7,113 nt of DNA. Source: Chloroflexota bacterium (GTDB lineage: Bacteria; Chloroflexota; Dehalococcoidia; Plut-88900). Made by a program: the position numbers and the translations under genes. The notes under the pieces were generated by a model, which saw nothing but the letters and a program-made list of their open reading frames with translations, did not search any database and had not been told where the DNA came from. Each line of letters starts with the position of its first letter. Position 1 is the stretch's first letter. Positions 1 to 5,300 of the stretch are shown piece after piece. Location of the stretch: the NCBI GenBank assembly GCA_022572865.1, contig JACZVB010000067.1, positions 1 through 7,113 of the forward strand, given 5' to 3'.

Positions 1-489
1 AACCGGGGCTGGTACGTGGCCATGACCACCCTCAACTTTGAACGGGAGGGGATAACGTATACGGCCAGGGCCCGCAAGCCCCTGGACCTGCTGATAGACT
101 ACGTTAGAGAGACCAGGCTAAACGGTACCCCCCTGGCCCGTGACCCGGCGGTCCAGCACAAGCTGGCGGAGATGGTCCTGGAGACGGAGGTGAGCCGGTT
201 GCTGTCCTACCGGATAGCCTGGCTGGTGGACCAGGGCCAGGAACCCCAGCACGAGTCCTCCATCTGCAAGCTGTTCAGCAGCGAACTGCTGCTCCGGGTA
301 GCCAGCGCTGGTATGCAGATACTGGGACTCTCGGGCCAGCTGGTGGAGGGGGACAAGTGGGCGCCCCTGAAGGGCAGGCTGCAGCGGATGTACCTGTGGA
401 GCGTAAGCGAGCCGATAGGCGGCGGAACCTCGGAGATTCAACGAAACATCATCGCCACCCGGGGCCTGGGCCTGCCGAGGGCCGCATAG
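1..489 (+). CDS. Acyl-CoA dehydrogenase, C-terminal part (5' end outside window)
   Basis: The reading frame is open from base 1 and ends at TAG 487-489, giving 162 visible codons of the C-terminal helical domain of a flavin-dependent acyl-CoA dehydrogenase. These enzymes introduce an alpha,beta double bond into acyl-CoA and pass electrons to an electron-transfer flavoprotein. Seen here: an NRGWYVAMT start to the domain, an HKLAE helix, and the closing motif GGGTSEIQRNIIATRGLGLPR-like block (visible residues about 140-160). The MCAD-type catalytic Glu that precedes G-T in this loop is replaced by Gly. A Glu conserved with the next gene lies at visible residue 14 (FER) and is a candidate alternative base. 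The ATG at 16 is internal, not a start. The next ACAD starts 15 bases downstream, so the two are probably one operon. The family is certain; the substrate is unknown. Confidence 0.95.
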   Translation, partial: NRGWYVAMTTLNFEREGITYTARARKPLDLLIDYVRETRLNGTPLARDPAVQHKLAEMVLETEVSRLLSYRIAWLVDQGQEPQHESSICKLFSSELLLRVASAGMQILGLSGQLVEGDKWAPLKGRLQRMYLWSVSEPIGGGTSEIQRNIIATRGLGLPRAA

Positions 490-504
490 CAGGAAGCGGA
501 GAGA

Positions 505-1683
505 ATGGACTTCGAGTTTACACCAGAGGAGCTGGCCTTCAGGACGGAGCTGCAAGAGTTCCTCCAGAAGGAGCTGCCCCGTAAATGGCGGTACGGCCTC
601 ATCGAGACCGCGGAGGAGGACTGGGACCTGGAGCGTTCCATGAGCAGGAAGCTGGCCGAAAAGGGCTGGCTCACCCTGAGCTGGCCCGAGGAGTACGGGG
701 GCCGCGCCGCATCTCCGCTTATGCAACTGGTCTTCAAGGAGGAGATGGCTTACCACCGTGCCCCGGGGCGGGACGTTTTCGGCATCGGAATGCTGGGCCC
801 CACCCTGATGGTCCACGGCACCGATGAGCAGAAGAGACAATATCTCGGAGACATCGCAAGGGGGGAGATCAACTGGTGCCAGGGGTTCAGCGAGCCGGGC
901 TCCGGCTCCGACCTGGCCTCCCTCCAGACCCGGGCTGTTGAGGACGGCGATGACTTCGTCATCACGGGCCAGAAGATATGGACCAGCGGCGCGCACCACG
1001 CCGACAGATTCTTCATGCTGGCCCGCACCGATCCCGATGCGCCCAAGCACCGGGGTATAACCTTCTTCATGGGCGACATGCGAGACCCGGGGATAGAGGT
1101 CCGGCCTATCGTCAGCGCAACGGGTCGCCACTCCTTCAACGAGGTCTTCTTCGACAGGGTGAGGGTGCCCAAGAAAGATGTGCTCGGCGAGGTGAACCGA
1201 GGCTGGTACGTGGCAATGACCCTCCTGGGGTTCGAGCGGTCCATCATCGAATATCCGGCTGCCGCTCGGCGCGGCCTTGAAGAGCTGACCGAATACGCAA
1301 AGGACACCCGCGCAAACGGGTCTTTCCTCATCGACGACCCTAGCATCAGGCACAAGCTGGCAGAGACGGCGGTGGAGATAGATGTGGCCCGGTTGCTGTG
1401 CTACCGTGTGGCGTGGCTTTCGGGCCAGGGGCAGGTGCCCGACTACGAGGGCTCCGTGGCGAAGCTGTACAGCACTGAGATGATGAAAAGGTTCAGCAGC
1501 CGGGCGATGGAGATAATGGGCCTCTACGGGCAGCTTGCACCGGACTCCAAATATCGCGCTCTGGAAGGCGGGGTGAGGCATACATACCTGGAGGCCATCG
1601 GCGTCAACATCGCCGGCGGGACATCGGAGATTCAGAGGAACATCATCGCTATTCGGGGTCTGGGCCTGCCAAGGGGAGCTTGA
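505..1683 (+). CDS. Acyl-CoA dehydrogenase (tandem paralogue of the preceding gene)
   Basis: This is a complete 392-residue ACAD, the usual length for the family. The order is an N-terminal helical domain (about 1-120), the middle beta domain with the ACAD signature FSEPGSGSD (128-136) and QKIWTSG (156-162), then the C-terminal helical domain from NRGWYVAMT (231 on). It ends in GGTSEIQRNII (371-381) and GLGLPRGA. The catalytic Glu of MCAD-type enzymes is absent from the C-terminal loop (A-G-G-T). E244 in GFERS is the best visible candidate base, near where ChsE4/FadE26-type and long-chain ACADs carry theirs; this is inference. The start at 505 follows a purine-rich AGGAAGCGGAGAGA stretch and gives a normal N-terminus (MDFEFTPEE). 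Roughly half the residues match the upstream partial gene with no gaps, indicating tandem duplication. The substrate cannot be read from sequence. Confidence 0.96.
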   Translation: MDFEFTPEELAFRTELQEFLQKELPRKWRYGLIETAEEDWDLERSMSRKLAEKGWLTLSWPEEYGGRAASPLMQLVFKEEMAYHRAPGRDVFGIGMLGPTLMVHGTDEQKRQYLGDIARGEINWCQGFSEPGSGSDLASLQTRAVEDGDDFVITGQKIWTSGAHHADRFFMLARTDPDAPKHRGITFFMGDMRDPGIEVRPIVSATGRHSFNEVFFDRVRVPKKDVLGEVNRGWYVAMTLLGFERSIIEYPAAARRGLEELTEYAKDTRANGSFLIDDPSIRHKLAETAVEIDVARLLCYRVAWLSGQGQVPDYEGSVAKLYSTEMMKRFSSRAMEIMGLYGQLAPDSKYRALEGGVRHTYLEAIGVNIAGGTSEIQRNIIAIRGLGLPRGA

Positions 1684-1721
1684 TTTAATCAACAATAGGT
1701 AGCTTTAATTTCGATAACTGA

Positions 1722-1736
1722 CCCTCTACAAGAGGG
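1722..1736 (+). repeat. Short perfect hairpin just upstream of the third ACAD Shine-Dalgarno
   Basis: CCCTCT (1722-1727), loop ACA, AGAGGG (1731-1736) form a perfect 6-bp stem in the 67-base gap between the second and third ACAD genes. The stem directly abuts the ribosome site AAGGAGG (1737-1743; 7 bases before ATG 1751), so folding could influence its exposure. No U tract follows, so it does not look like an intrinsic terminator. The rest of the gap (1684-1721) is AT-rich relative to the genes, with no convincing -35/-10 pair. Confidence 0.5.
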
Positions 1737-1750
1737 AAGGAGGAGATGAC

Positions 1751-2884
1751 ATGGATCTGGGTCTTAGCGAAGAACAGGAGATGTTGAGGAGAACGGCCCG
1801 AGAGCTTCTGGAGAAGGAGTGTCCCAAGGCGCTGGTCAGGGACATGGAGGAGGACGAAAAGGGGTACTCACCCGAGCTCTGGCAGAAGTTCGCCGAGCAG
1901 GGATTTCTGGGGCTTCCATTTTCGGAAGAGTACGGAGGTACGGGCTTCGGATTCCTGGACCTGATGGTGTTAGTAGAGGAGTTCGGTAGGGCCCTGGTCC
2001 CCGGGCCCTATTTCTACACCGTGGTACTGTCTGGCATGGCCATCAGCGAGTTCGGCACCGAGGAGCAGAAGAAGGAGTACCTGCCCAAGATCGCCGATGG
2101 ACAGGCCATCATGACCTTCGCCCACACCGAGCCCAGCGGGCGCTGGGATGCCGGGGGCGTGAGCGTCACAGGCGTGGCCGACGGCGACGACTTCGTGCTC
2201 AACGGGGTAAAGCTCTTCGTACCCGATGCCCACGTATCCGATTATCTGCTGGTCACGGCTCGCACCAAGGAGTCTGACAACCCGGAGGACGGCATCACCG
2301 TGTTCCTGGTCGATGCCAAGACCTCGGGGATCAGCTACGAGGTGCTGAAGACCATCGCCTCGGACAAGCAGTGCGAGGTTGTCCTGGAGGACGTCCGGGT
2401 GCCCCGGAGCAACGTGCTGGGGGAGGTGGACAGGGGCTGGCCGGTAGTGGACCAGATGCTGCGACGAGGGGCGGTGGGCAAGTGCGCCGAGATGGTGGGG
2501 AACTCCCAGCAGGTGCTGGAGATGACTGTGGAGTACGCCAAGACCCGGGTGCAGTTCGGCAGGCCCATCGGCAGCTTCCAGGCAATACAGCACCACTGCG
2601 CGAACATGGCCACCGATGTGGACGGCTCCCGCTTCATCACCTACCAGGCGGCGTGGCGGCTATCGGAAGACATGCCCTGCGATAGGGAGGTCTCCATGGC
2701 CAAGGCCTGGGTCAGCGAGGCATGCCGGCGGGTCGCGGCCCTGGGGCACCAGGTCCACGGCGGAATAGGCTTTACCAAGGAGCACGACATGCAGCTCTTC
2801 TTCCGAAGGGCCAAGCAGGCTGAGCTCTTCTTTGGCGACGCAGACTACCACAAGGAGAAGGTGGCCCAGGCCATAGGGTTGTAG
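1751..2884 (+). CDS. Acyl-CoA dehydrogenase, divergent FadE-type
   Basis: This is a 377-residue ACAD distinct from the two upstream paralogues. The N-terminal domain opens MDLGLSEEQEMLRRTARELLE. The middle domain carries a shortened signature (AHTEPSGRWD, 124-133) where typical enzymes have a Gly/Ser-rich SEPxxGSD. The C-terminal domain has the FAD-contact region KTRVQFGRPIGSFQAIQH (264-281) and HGGIGFTKEH (336-345). The C-terminal loop reads FFGDAD (360-365) rather than YEGT, so the MCAD-type catalytic Glu is missing here too. AAGGAGG at 1737-1743 fixes the start. Actinobacterial steroid-degrading ACADs are often alpha2beta2 heteromers in which one subunit supplies FAD contacts and the other the base. 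This gene next to ACAD 2 fits that plan, but the pairing is inferred. It is probably the last gene of the ACAD operon, since a hairpin-rich spacer follows. Confidence 0.95.
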   Translation: MDLGLSEEQEMLRRTARELLEKECPKALVRDMEEDEKGYSPELWQKFAEQGFLGLPFSEEYGGTGFGFLDLMVLVEEFGRALVPGPYFYTVVLSGMAISEFGTEEQKKEYLPKIADGQAIMTFAHTEPSGRWDAGGVSVTGVADGDDFVLNGVKLFVPDAHVSDYLLVTARTKESDNPEDGITVFLVDAKTSGISYEVLKTIASDKQCEVVLEDVRVPRSNVLGEVDRGWPVVDQMLRRGAVGKCAEMVGNSQQVLEMTVEYAKTRVQFGRPIGSFQAIQHHCANMATDVDGSRFITYQAAWRLSEDMPCDREVSMAKAWVSEACRRVAALGHQVHGGIGFTKEHDMQLFFRRAKQAELFFGDADYHKEKVAQAIGL

Positions 2885-2911
2885 AGGGGCTGGAACCCTC
2901 ACCCCCTGTAT

Positions 2912-2940
2912 CCCCCTCTCCCTTGATAAGGGAGAGGGGG
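2912..2940 (+). repeat. Perfect 13-bp hairpin after the ACAD cluster, possible transcription stop
   Basis: CCCCCTCTCCCTT (2912-2924), loop GAT, AAGGGAGAGGGGG (2928-2940) are exact reverse complements. The stem lies 28 bases after the ACAD stop codon. It would be very stable in RNA, but what follows is AAGAAATTCTATTT rather than a U run, so intrinsic termination is possible but not classical. The same sequence style occurs in dispersed intergenic repeats, which fits a repeat-family member doubling as an mRNA 3' stabiliser. Confidence 0.75.
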
Positions 2941-2951
2941 AAGAAATTCTA

Positions 2952-2969
2952 TTTGGGGTCACCCCCAAA
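2952..2969 (+). repeat. 7-bp hairpin in the intergenic element
   Basis: TTTGGGG (2952-2958), loop TCAC, CCCCAAA (2963-2969) form a perfect stem. It sits 11 bases after the 13-bp hairpin and is best read as the second module of the same repeat element. Confidence 0.65.
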
Positions 2970-2977
2970 CCCCCTTA

Positions 2978-3000
2978 CCATCCCGATCGCATCGGGATGG
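2978..3000 (+). repeat. Perfect 10-bp hairpin in the intergenic element
   Basis: CCATCCCGAT (2978-2987), loop CGC, ATCGGGATGG (2991-3000) are exact reverse complements. The core TCCCGAT/ATCGGGA also forms the arm of the hairpin at 6628-6646, about 3.6 kb away, hinting at related repeat sequences. Confidence 0.75.
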
Positions 3001-3003
3001 AAT

Positions 3004-3016
3004 CCTCTCGGAGAGG
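3004..3016 (+). repeat. Small hairpin closing the repeat cluster
   Basis: CCTCT (3004-3008), loop CGG, AGAGG (3012-3016). It is only 5 bp, but it comes directly after three longer stems and probably belongs to the same element. Confidence 0.45.
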
Positions 3017-3075
3017 TTGCATTAAAGAGCAAGACATCTGCATCAGGGAGAAACGGGCCTACAGGCAAAGGAATA

Positions 3076-3105
3076 GGGGGCGGGCCGCTATTTTGGCCCG
3101 CCCCC
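3076..3105 (+). repeat. GC-only 11-bp hairpin upstream of the HIT gene
   Basis: GGGGGCGGGCC (3076-3086), loop GCTATTTT, GGCCCGCCCCC (3095-3105) pair perfectly with G and C only. It ends 43 bases before the HIT start codon. With no U tract it is not a standard terminator. It could block read-through from the ACAD cluster, or be a stable structure in the HIT leader if transcription starts upstream. No riboswitch class was recognised. Confidence 0.7.
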
Positions 3106-3148
3106 GAGACTGTACCATTACCAAAGAGGTGGAGCAGGGGAAGCTTGA

Positions 3149-3490
3149 ATGGACTGCATATTCTGCAAGATAGCCGGGGGGGAGGTCCCCAGCGACATCC
3201 TTCACCAGGACGATAGGGTCATCGTGATCCGGGACATCAACCCCCAGGCCCCGGTCCACCTGCTGATCATGCCCAGGGAGCACATAGCGTCGCTGCGGGA
3301 CATCGACGATGCCAACGCCTCCCTCATGGGCCACATGGCCCTGGTGGCCAACCAGATGGCCGAGCGGGAGGGAGTCGCCGAGAAGGGCTACCGCCTGGCC
3401 ATCAACTGCGGCGATGAGGGGGGGCAGACGGTAGGGCATCTCCACGCCCATCTGCTGGGGGGCCGGCAGCTCTCTGGGCGCCTCGGTTAG
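3149..3490 (+). CDS. HIT-family nucleotide-binding protein (HinT-like)
   Basis: This is a 113-residue protein, typical of the histidine-triad family, which hydrolyses adenosine phosphoramidates or dinucleoside polyphosphates in the cytoplasm. The N-terminus DCIFCKIAGGEVPS (2-15) is the classic HinT opening. The catalytic triad motif is H97-L-H99-A-H101 followed by LLGGRQL. C3 and C6 form the CxxC that, with histidines such as H45 and H97, binds zinc in many bacterial members. The start is supported by the family N-terminus and a purine-rich site upstream (AGAGGTGGAGCAGGGG). YqeK, another enzyme of Ap4A-type nucleotides, lies 95 bases downstream on the same strand. Assignment to HinT rather than another HIT subgroup rests on length and the opening motif. 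Confidence 0.95.
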   Translation: MDCIFCKIAGGEVPSDILHQDDRVIVIRDINPQAPVHLLIMPREHIASLRDIDDANASLMGHMALVANQMAEREGVAEKGYRLAINCGDEGGQTVGHLHAHLLGGRQLSGRLG

Positions 3491-3525
3491 AATAATCCCG
3501 CCTTTTTGAGCGTGTATGTTTTCAG

Positions 3526-3563
3526 GGGCCGCCATCCTTCGACAGGCTCAGGACGAGCGGCCC
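3526..3563 (+). repeat. REP-like palindromic element between the HIT gene and yqeK
   Basis: GGGCCGC (3526-3532) and GCGGCCC (3557-3563) are exact reverse complements enclosing TCCT (3535-3538) and AGGA (3550-3553), so a two-level stem-loop forms around CTTCGACAGGCTCAGGACGA. This core strongly resembles a short interspersed repeat I recall from many environmental bacterial genomes. Copy number in this genome cannot be seen from one window. It lies just upstream of yqeK, whose start at 3586 has no obvious Shine-Dalgarno. Confidence 0.6.
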
Positions 3564-3585
3564 TATAGGTCCAAAATACATTCGG

Positions 3586-4173
3586 ATGGGCTACGATATC
3601 GAAAAGCTGAAACGTAAGATAAGCCACCTGCCCAGGGGACTGCTGGAGCACATCGACAGGGTGGTCGACATCTCCCTGGAGCTGGCCCAGCGATTTGACG
3701 TCGACCCGGAGAAGGCCCGGGTCTCGGCCCTACTTCACGATGTCGCCCGGGTCACCAAAGGCCCGGAGCTTCTGAAACTGGCGAGAGAATTCGGCTTGCC
3801 GGTTTCCCCCCTGGAGGAGAGGCTCCCGATTTTCATCCACGGGCACGTGGGCGCGGAGATGGCACGCCGTGACATGGCGGTTCGAGACGGGGAGATACTG
3901 GAGGCCATCAGGTGTCACACCATCGGGCGTGGGGGCATGGGCCCCGTGGCCCGGGTCCTCTATCTGGCCGATAAGCTGGACCCCTCCAAGGATGCCCGCT
4001 ACCCTTTCAATCCCCAGGTCCGTGAGTTAGCCGAGAGAGACCTGAACGGGGCTATCCTGAGGTTCATCGACGGAGACATCGCCTCCAACCTCGACAGGGG
4101 CCGCCTCGTTCACCCTTCAACCATCGAGTTCAGAAACCAACTTCTGGCCGAGATGAAAGCGAGCTGTCCATAG
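3586..4173 (+). CDS. yqeK: HD-domain symmetrical Ap4A hydrolase, YqeK family
   Basis: This is a 195-residue HD-superfamily phosphohydrolase. YqeK enzymes split diadenosine tetraphosphate symmetrically into two ADP, using a di-metal centre. All expected ligand positions are visible: H22 (EHIDRV), H51-D52 (ALLHDVAR), H85 (FIHGHVGA), H111 (RCHTIGRGGMGP) and D129 (YLADKLDP). The block IRCHTIGRGGM...VLYLADKLDPSKD is diagnostic of YqeK within the HD family. ATG 3586 fits the family N-terminus (DIEKLKRKIS), although no Shine-Dalgarno stands out upstream. The length matches family members. The 3' end converges with msrB, leaving 11 bases between stop codons. In many bacteria yqeK sits with nadD and rsfS; neither is present here, so it has moved away from that context. 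Confidence 0.92.
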   Translation: MGYDIEKLKRKISHLPRGLLEHIDRVVDISLELAQRFDVDPEKARVSALLHDVARVTKGPELLKLAREFGLPVSPLEERLPIFIHGHVGAEMARRDMAVRDGEILEAIRCHTIGRGGMGPVARVLYLADKLDPSKDARYPFNPQVRELAERDLNGAILRFIDGDIASNLDRGRLVHPSTIEFRNQLLAEMKASCP

Positions 4174-4184
4174 GGAATCAGGCT

Positions 4185-4565
4185 TTATTCCGCCTTCTCG
4201 AAGCGCAGGGAGGCGGAGTTGAGACAGTAGCGCATTCCTGTGGGAGGTGGACCGTCGGGAAAGAGGTGGCCCAAATGGGCATCGCAGACAGCGCACGCCA
4301 CCTCGGTTCTGGCCATTCCGTAGCTATGGTCCGTCTCTGTCCTGACTAGGCCGGCGTCAATGGGCTCCCAGAAGCTTGGCCAACCTGTGCCGGAGTCGTA
4401 TTTAGTGCCCGAGGAGAAAAGGGCGGCATCACAGCAGATGCACCTGTAGATGCCGCTGTCTTTGGTATCCCAGGACTCGCCGCTGAAGGGCGGCTCCGTG
4501 CCTTTCTCCCGGGTCACGTGATATTGCTCCGGGGTCAGCCGTCTACCATATTCTTCGTCCTTCAT
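4185..4565 (-). CDS. msrB: Peptide-methionine (R)-S-oxide reductase MsrB
   Basis: This is a 126-residue single-domain MsrB, which reduces the R-epimer of methionine sulfoxide in oxidised proteins. Visible features are [11 protein letters not shown] (59-69) and two zinc-binding pairs, C42/C45 and C91/C94. H97-L-G-H100 and the C-terminal [11 protein letters not shown] carry the catalytic Cys114. Position 60, which is Cys in the GCGWPSF form of the family, is Thr here, so that candidate resolving cysteine is missing. C44 is the only other non-zinc cysteine, so recycling may use another reductant or residue. There is no signal peptide, so it is cytoplasmic. GGAGG at 4570-4574 (minus strand) precedes the ATG and supports the start. 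It converges with yqeK and diverges from the capsid cassette. Confidence 0.97.
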   Translation of the reverse strand: MKDEEYGRRLTPEQYHVTREKGTEPPFSGESWDTKDSGIYRCICCDAALFSSGTKYDSGTGWPSFWEPIDAGLVRTETDHSYGMARTEVACAVCDAHLGHLFPDGPPPTGMRYCLNSASLRFEKAE

Positions 4566-4589
4566 ACGTCCTCCAACCTCGATCCGTCC

Positions 4590-4622
4590 CTAGGCCAGCA
4601 TGTCCAGATAGACCTCCCTCAT
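4590..4622 (-). CDS. Ten-codon mini-ORF (MREVYLDMLA) upstream of msrB; leader peptide or gene remnant
   Basis: On the minus strand, ATG 4622-4620 runs ten codons to TAG 4592-4590, encoding MREVYLDMLA. GAGGAG lies about 7 bases before the ATG, a reasonable ribosome site, and msrB starts 24 bases beyond the stop. MREVYLD is the way cysteine desulfurase-type proteins often begin (MREVYLDNAAT). This may therefore be the stub of a lost gene, or a short translated leader of the msrB transcript. It could also be chance. No conserved context is available to decide. Confidence 0.3.
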   Translation of the reverse strand: MREVYLDMLA

Positions 4623-4668
4623 GTTACCACTCCTCGCGACCGTTCATTAGTGACAGGTCTTTATTGAC

Positions 4669-4674
4669 ATTATA
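4669..4674 (-). promoter_or_regulatory. Perfect TATAAT -10 box facing msrB
   Basis: ATTATA on the plus strand reads TATAAT leftwards. No good -35 lies at 16-18 bases (best AGAGCA at 4692-4697), so it would be weak or need an activator. Transcripts would carry the ten-codon mini-ORF and msrB. It overlaps the rightward -35 and abuts the palindrome. Confidence 0.35.
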
Positions 4675-4689
4675 GAACGTATATTCTAT
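4672..4689. promoter_or_regulatory. Palindromic operator candidate, LexA-box-like
   Basis: ATAGAA (4672-4677), six bases CGTATA, TTCTAT (4684-4689): exact 6-bp arms. Read as TAGAAC-GTAT-ATTCTA it differs at one base from the GAAC-N4-GTTC form of LexA box known in Gram-positive-type bacteria. It overlaps the rightward -10 and the leftward TATAAT, so a bound repressor would block both promoters. The repressor's identity is inferred. Confidence 0.45.
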
Positions 4690-4726
4690 TCTGCTCTTGT
4701 TCAATTACACCGAACAGGAGGTAGCC

Positions 4727-5266
4727 ATGGCGGAGGAAACGATTACAGCCCAAGACCCGGCGGCTCAACCTGATGCCATCGAGCCCTCGATACCGGCGGA
4801 TGAGCCGTCCACAGCCTCCCGGGATGAGAGCGCCGAGGCCGGAGGCCCAGAACCGGTCGAAGGGGCCCTGGACATACAGGCCCAGGGTCAGAAGGCCGAG
4901 CAGGATAGCGAGGGCCGCTCTCGGGACCTGGAGGCGGAGGTAAGCCGGCTTCACACGACCATCGAGGAGCAGGAGACCGAGCTGACGAATCTCCGGGAGC
5001 AGGTAGCCTCGGCCGCCAAACGATATCGCTCCGCCCTCCTGGCCAGCGCCCCCGAGGTGCCCGAGGAGCTGATTCAGGGCGAGACCGTCGCCGAGCTAGA
5101 CCAGTCTCTGATTTCAGCTAAGCAGATAGTCGAAAAAATAACCAGTCAACTGGAGGCGCATGTCGCGGCAGAGCGGGTGCCCTCGGGCGCACCGCCCCGT
5201 AGAGGGGCCGATCTGAGCGCCCTTTCGCCCAGGGAGAAGATCCTGTACGCCCTACAGAGAGGATGA
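4727..5266 (+). CDS. Probable phage capsid scaffold protein
   Basis: This is a 179-residue soluble protein just upstream of the capsid gene. Residues 1-65 are acidic and rich in Ala, Pro, Glu and Asp with no fold expected. Residues about 66-103 form a heptad-like coiled coil (RDLEAEVSRLHTTIEEQETELTNLREQV region). Residues 110-145 are helical. The tail PRRGADLSALSPREKILYALQRG (158-179, described in part) is the basic, conserved-looking end expected to contact the coat protein. Scaffold proteins guide procapsid assembly and leave or are degraded before DNA packaging. The strong AGGAGGT (4716-4722) selects ATG 4727; an in-frame TTG at 4697 is ignored. The call rests on composition, coiled coil and position, not on a sequence signature. 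A structural protein of another kind is possible. Confidence 0.7.
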   Translation: MAEETITAQDPAAQPDAIEPSIPADEPSTASRDESAEAGGPEPVEGALDIQAQGQKAEQDSEGRSRDLEAEVSRLHTTIEEQETELTNLREQVASAAKRYRSALLASAPEVPEELIQGETVAELDQSLISAKQIVEKITSQLEAHVAAERVPSGAPPRRGADLSALSPREKILYALQRG

Positions 5267-5300
5267 ACGAACCCGATAGGATTGGGAAAGGAGAAAAGAC

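Larger units (their letters stand above)
2885..3148. other. Intergenic spacer made of consecutive hairpins
   Basis: These 264 bases between the ACAD cluster and the HIT gene hold no ORF I would call. They contain five perfect inverted repeats in about 195 bases, entered separately (2912-2940, 2952-2969, 2978-3000, 3004-3016, 3076-3105). The segment about 2894-3016 reads like a dispersed MITE/REP-like intergenic element: C-rich and G-rich arms with short A/T linkers and no coding. A Shine-Dalgarno-like AAAGAGGTGGAG (about 3123-3134) precedes the HIT gene. I see no clear sigma70 promoter here. Confidence 0.6.
4664..4692 (+). promoter_or_regulatory. Sigma70-like promoter for the capsid cassette
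   Basis: A perfect -35 TTGACA (4664-4669) and a -10 TATTCT (4687-4692, 4 of 6 consensus) are separated by exactly 17 bases. Transcription would start near 4699, giving a leader of about 27 bases to ATG 4727. This is the best promoter in the window and points to independent transcription of the scaffold and capsid genes. Confidence 0.6.

Noticed and set aside
118..1695. 525-codon open frame on the minus strand across the ACAD genes
   Set aside because: It is antisense to two well-supported ACADs, its translation is low-complexity and matches no family, and it arises from GC-rich codon bias.
1970..2596. 208-codon minus-strand open frame inside the third ACAD
   Set aside because: Shadow of a certain gene; no ribosome site and no recognisable domain.
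2923..3216. 97-codon plus-strand open frame across the hairpin spacer
   Set aside because: It runs through several palindromes and into the HIT gene in another frame; repeat-derived and not protein-like.
3477..3507. GGCG...CGCC followed by five T after the HIT gene as an intrinsic terminator
   Set aside because: The stem is only 4 bp with an 18-base loop, part of it inside the coding sequence.
3059..3535. 158-codon minus-strand open frame over the HIT gene
   Set aside because: Antisense to a gene with an intact HIT motif; no supporting signals.
4174..4191. GGAAT...ATTCC as a shared terminator of yqeK and msrB
   Set aside because: Only a 5-bp stem with an 8-base loop and no T-run; it overlaps the msrB stop codon. 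Too weak to call.
4696..4718. CTTGTTC...GAACAGG stem in the scaffold leader
   Set aside because: Five perfect pairs plus a wobble, and it may start before the transcription start; too weak to propose translational control.
4697..4726. TTG start extending the scaffold protein by ten residues
   Set aside because: The AGGAGGT at 4716-4722 points to ATG 4727, and the promoter's predicted start near 4699 would fall inside the extension.
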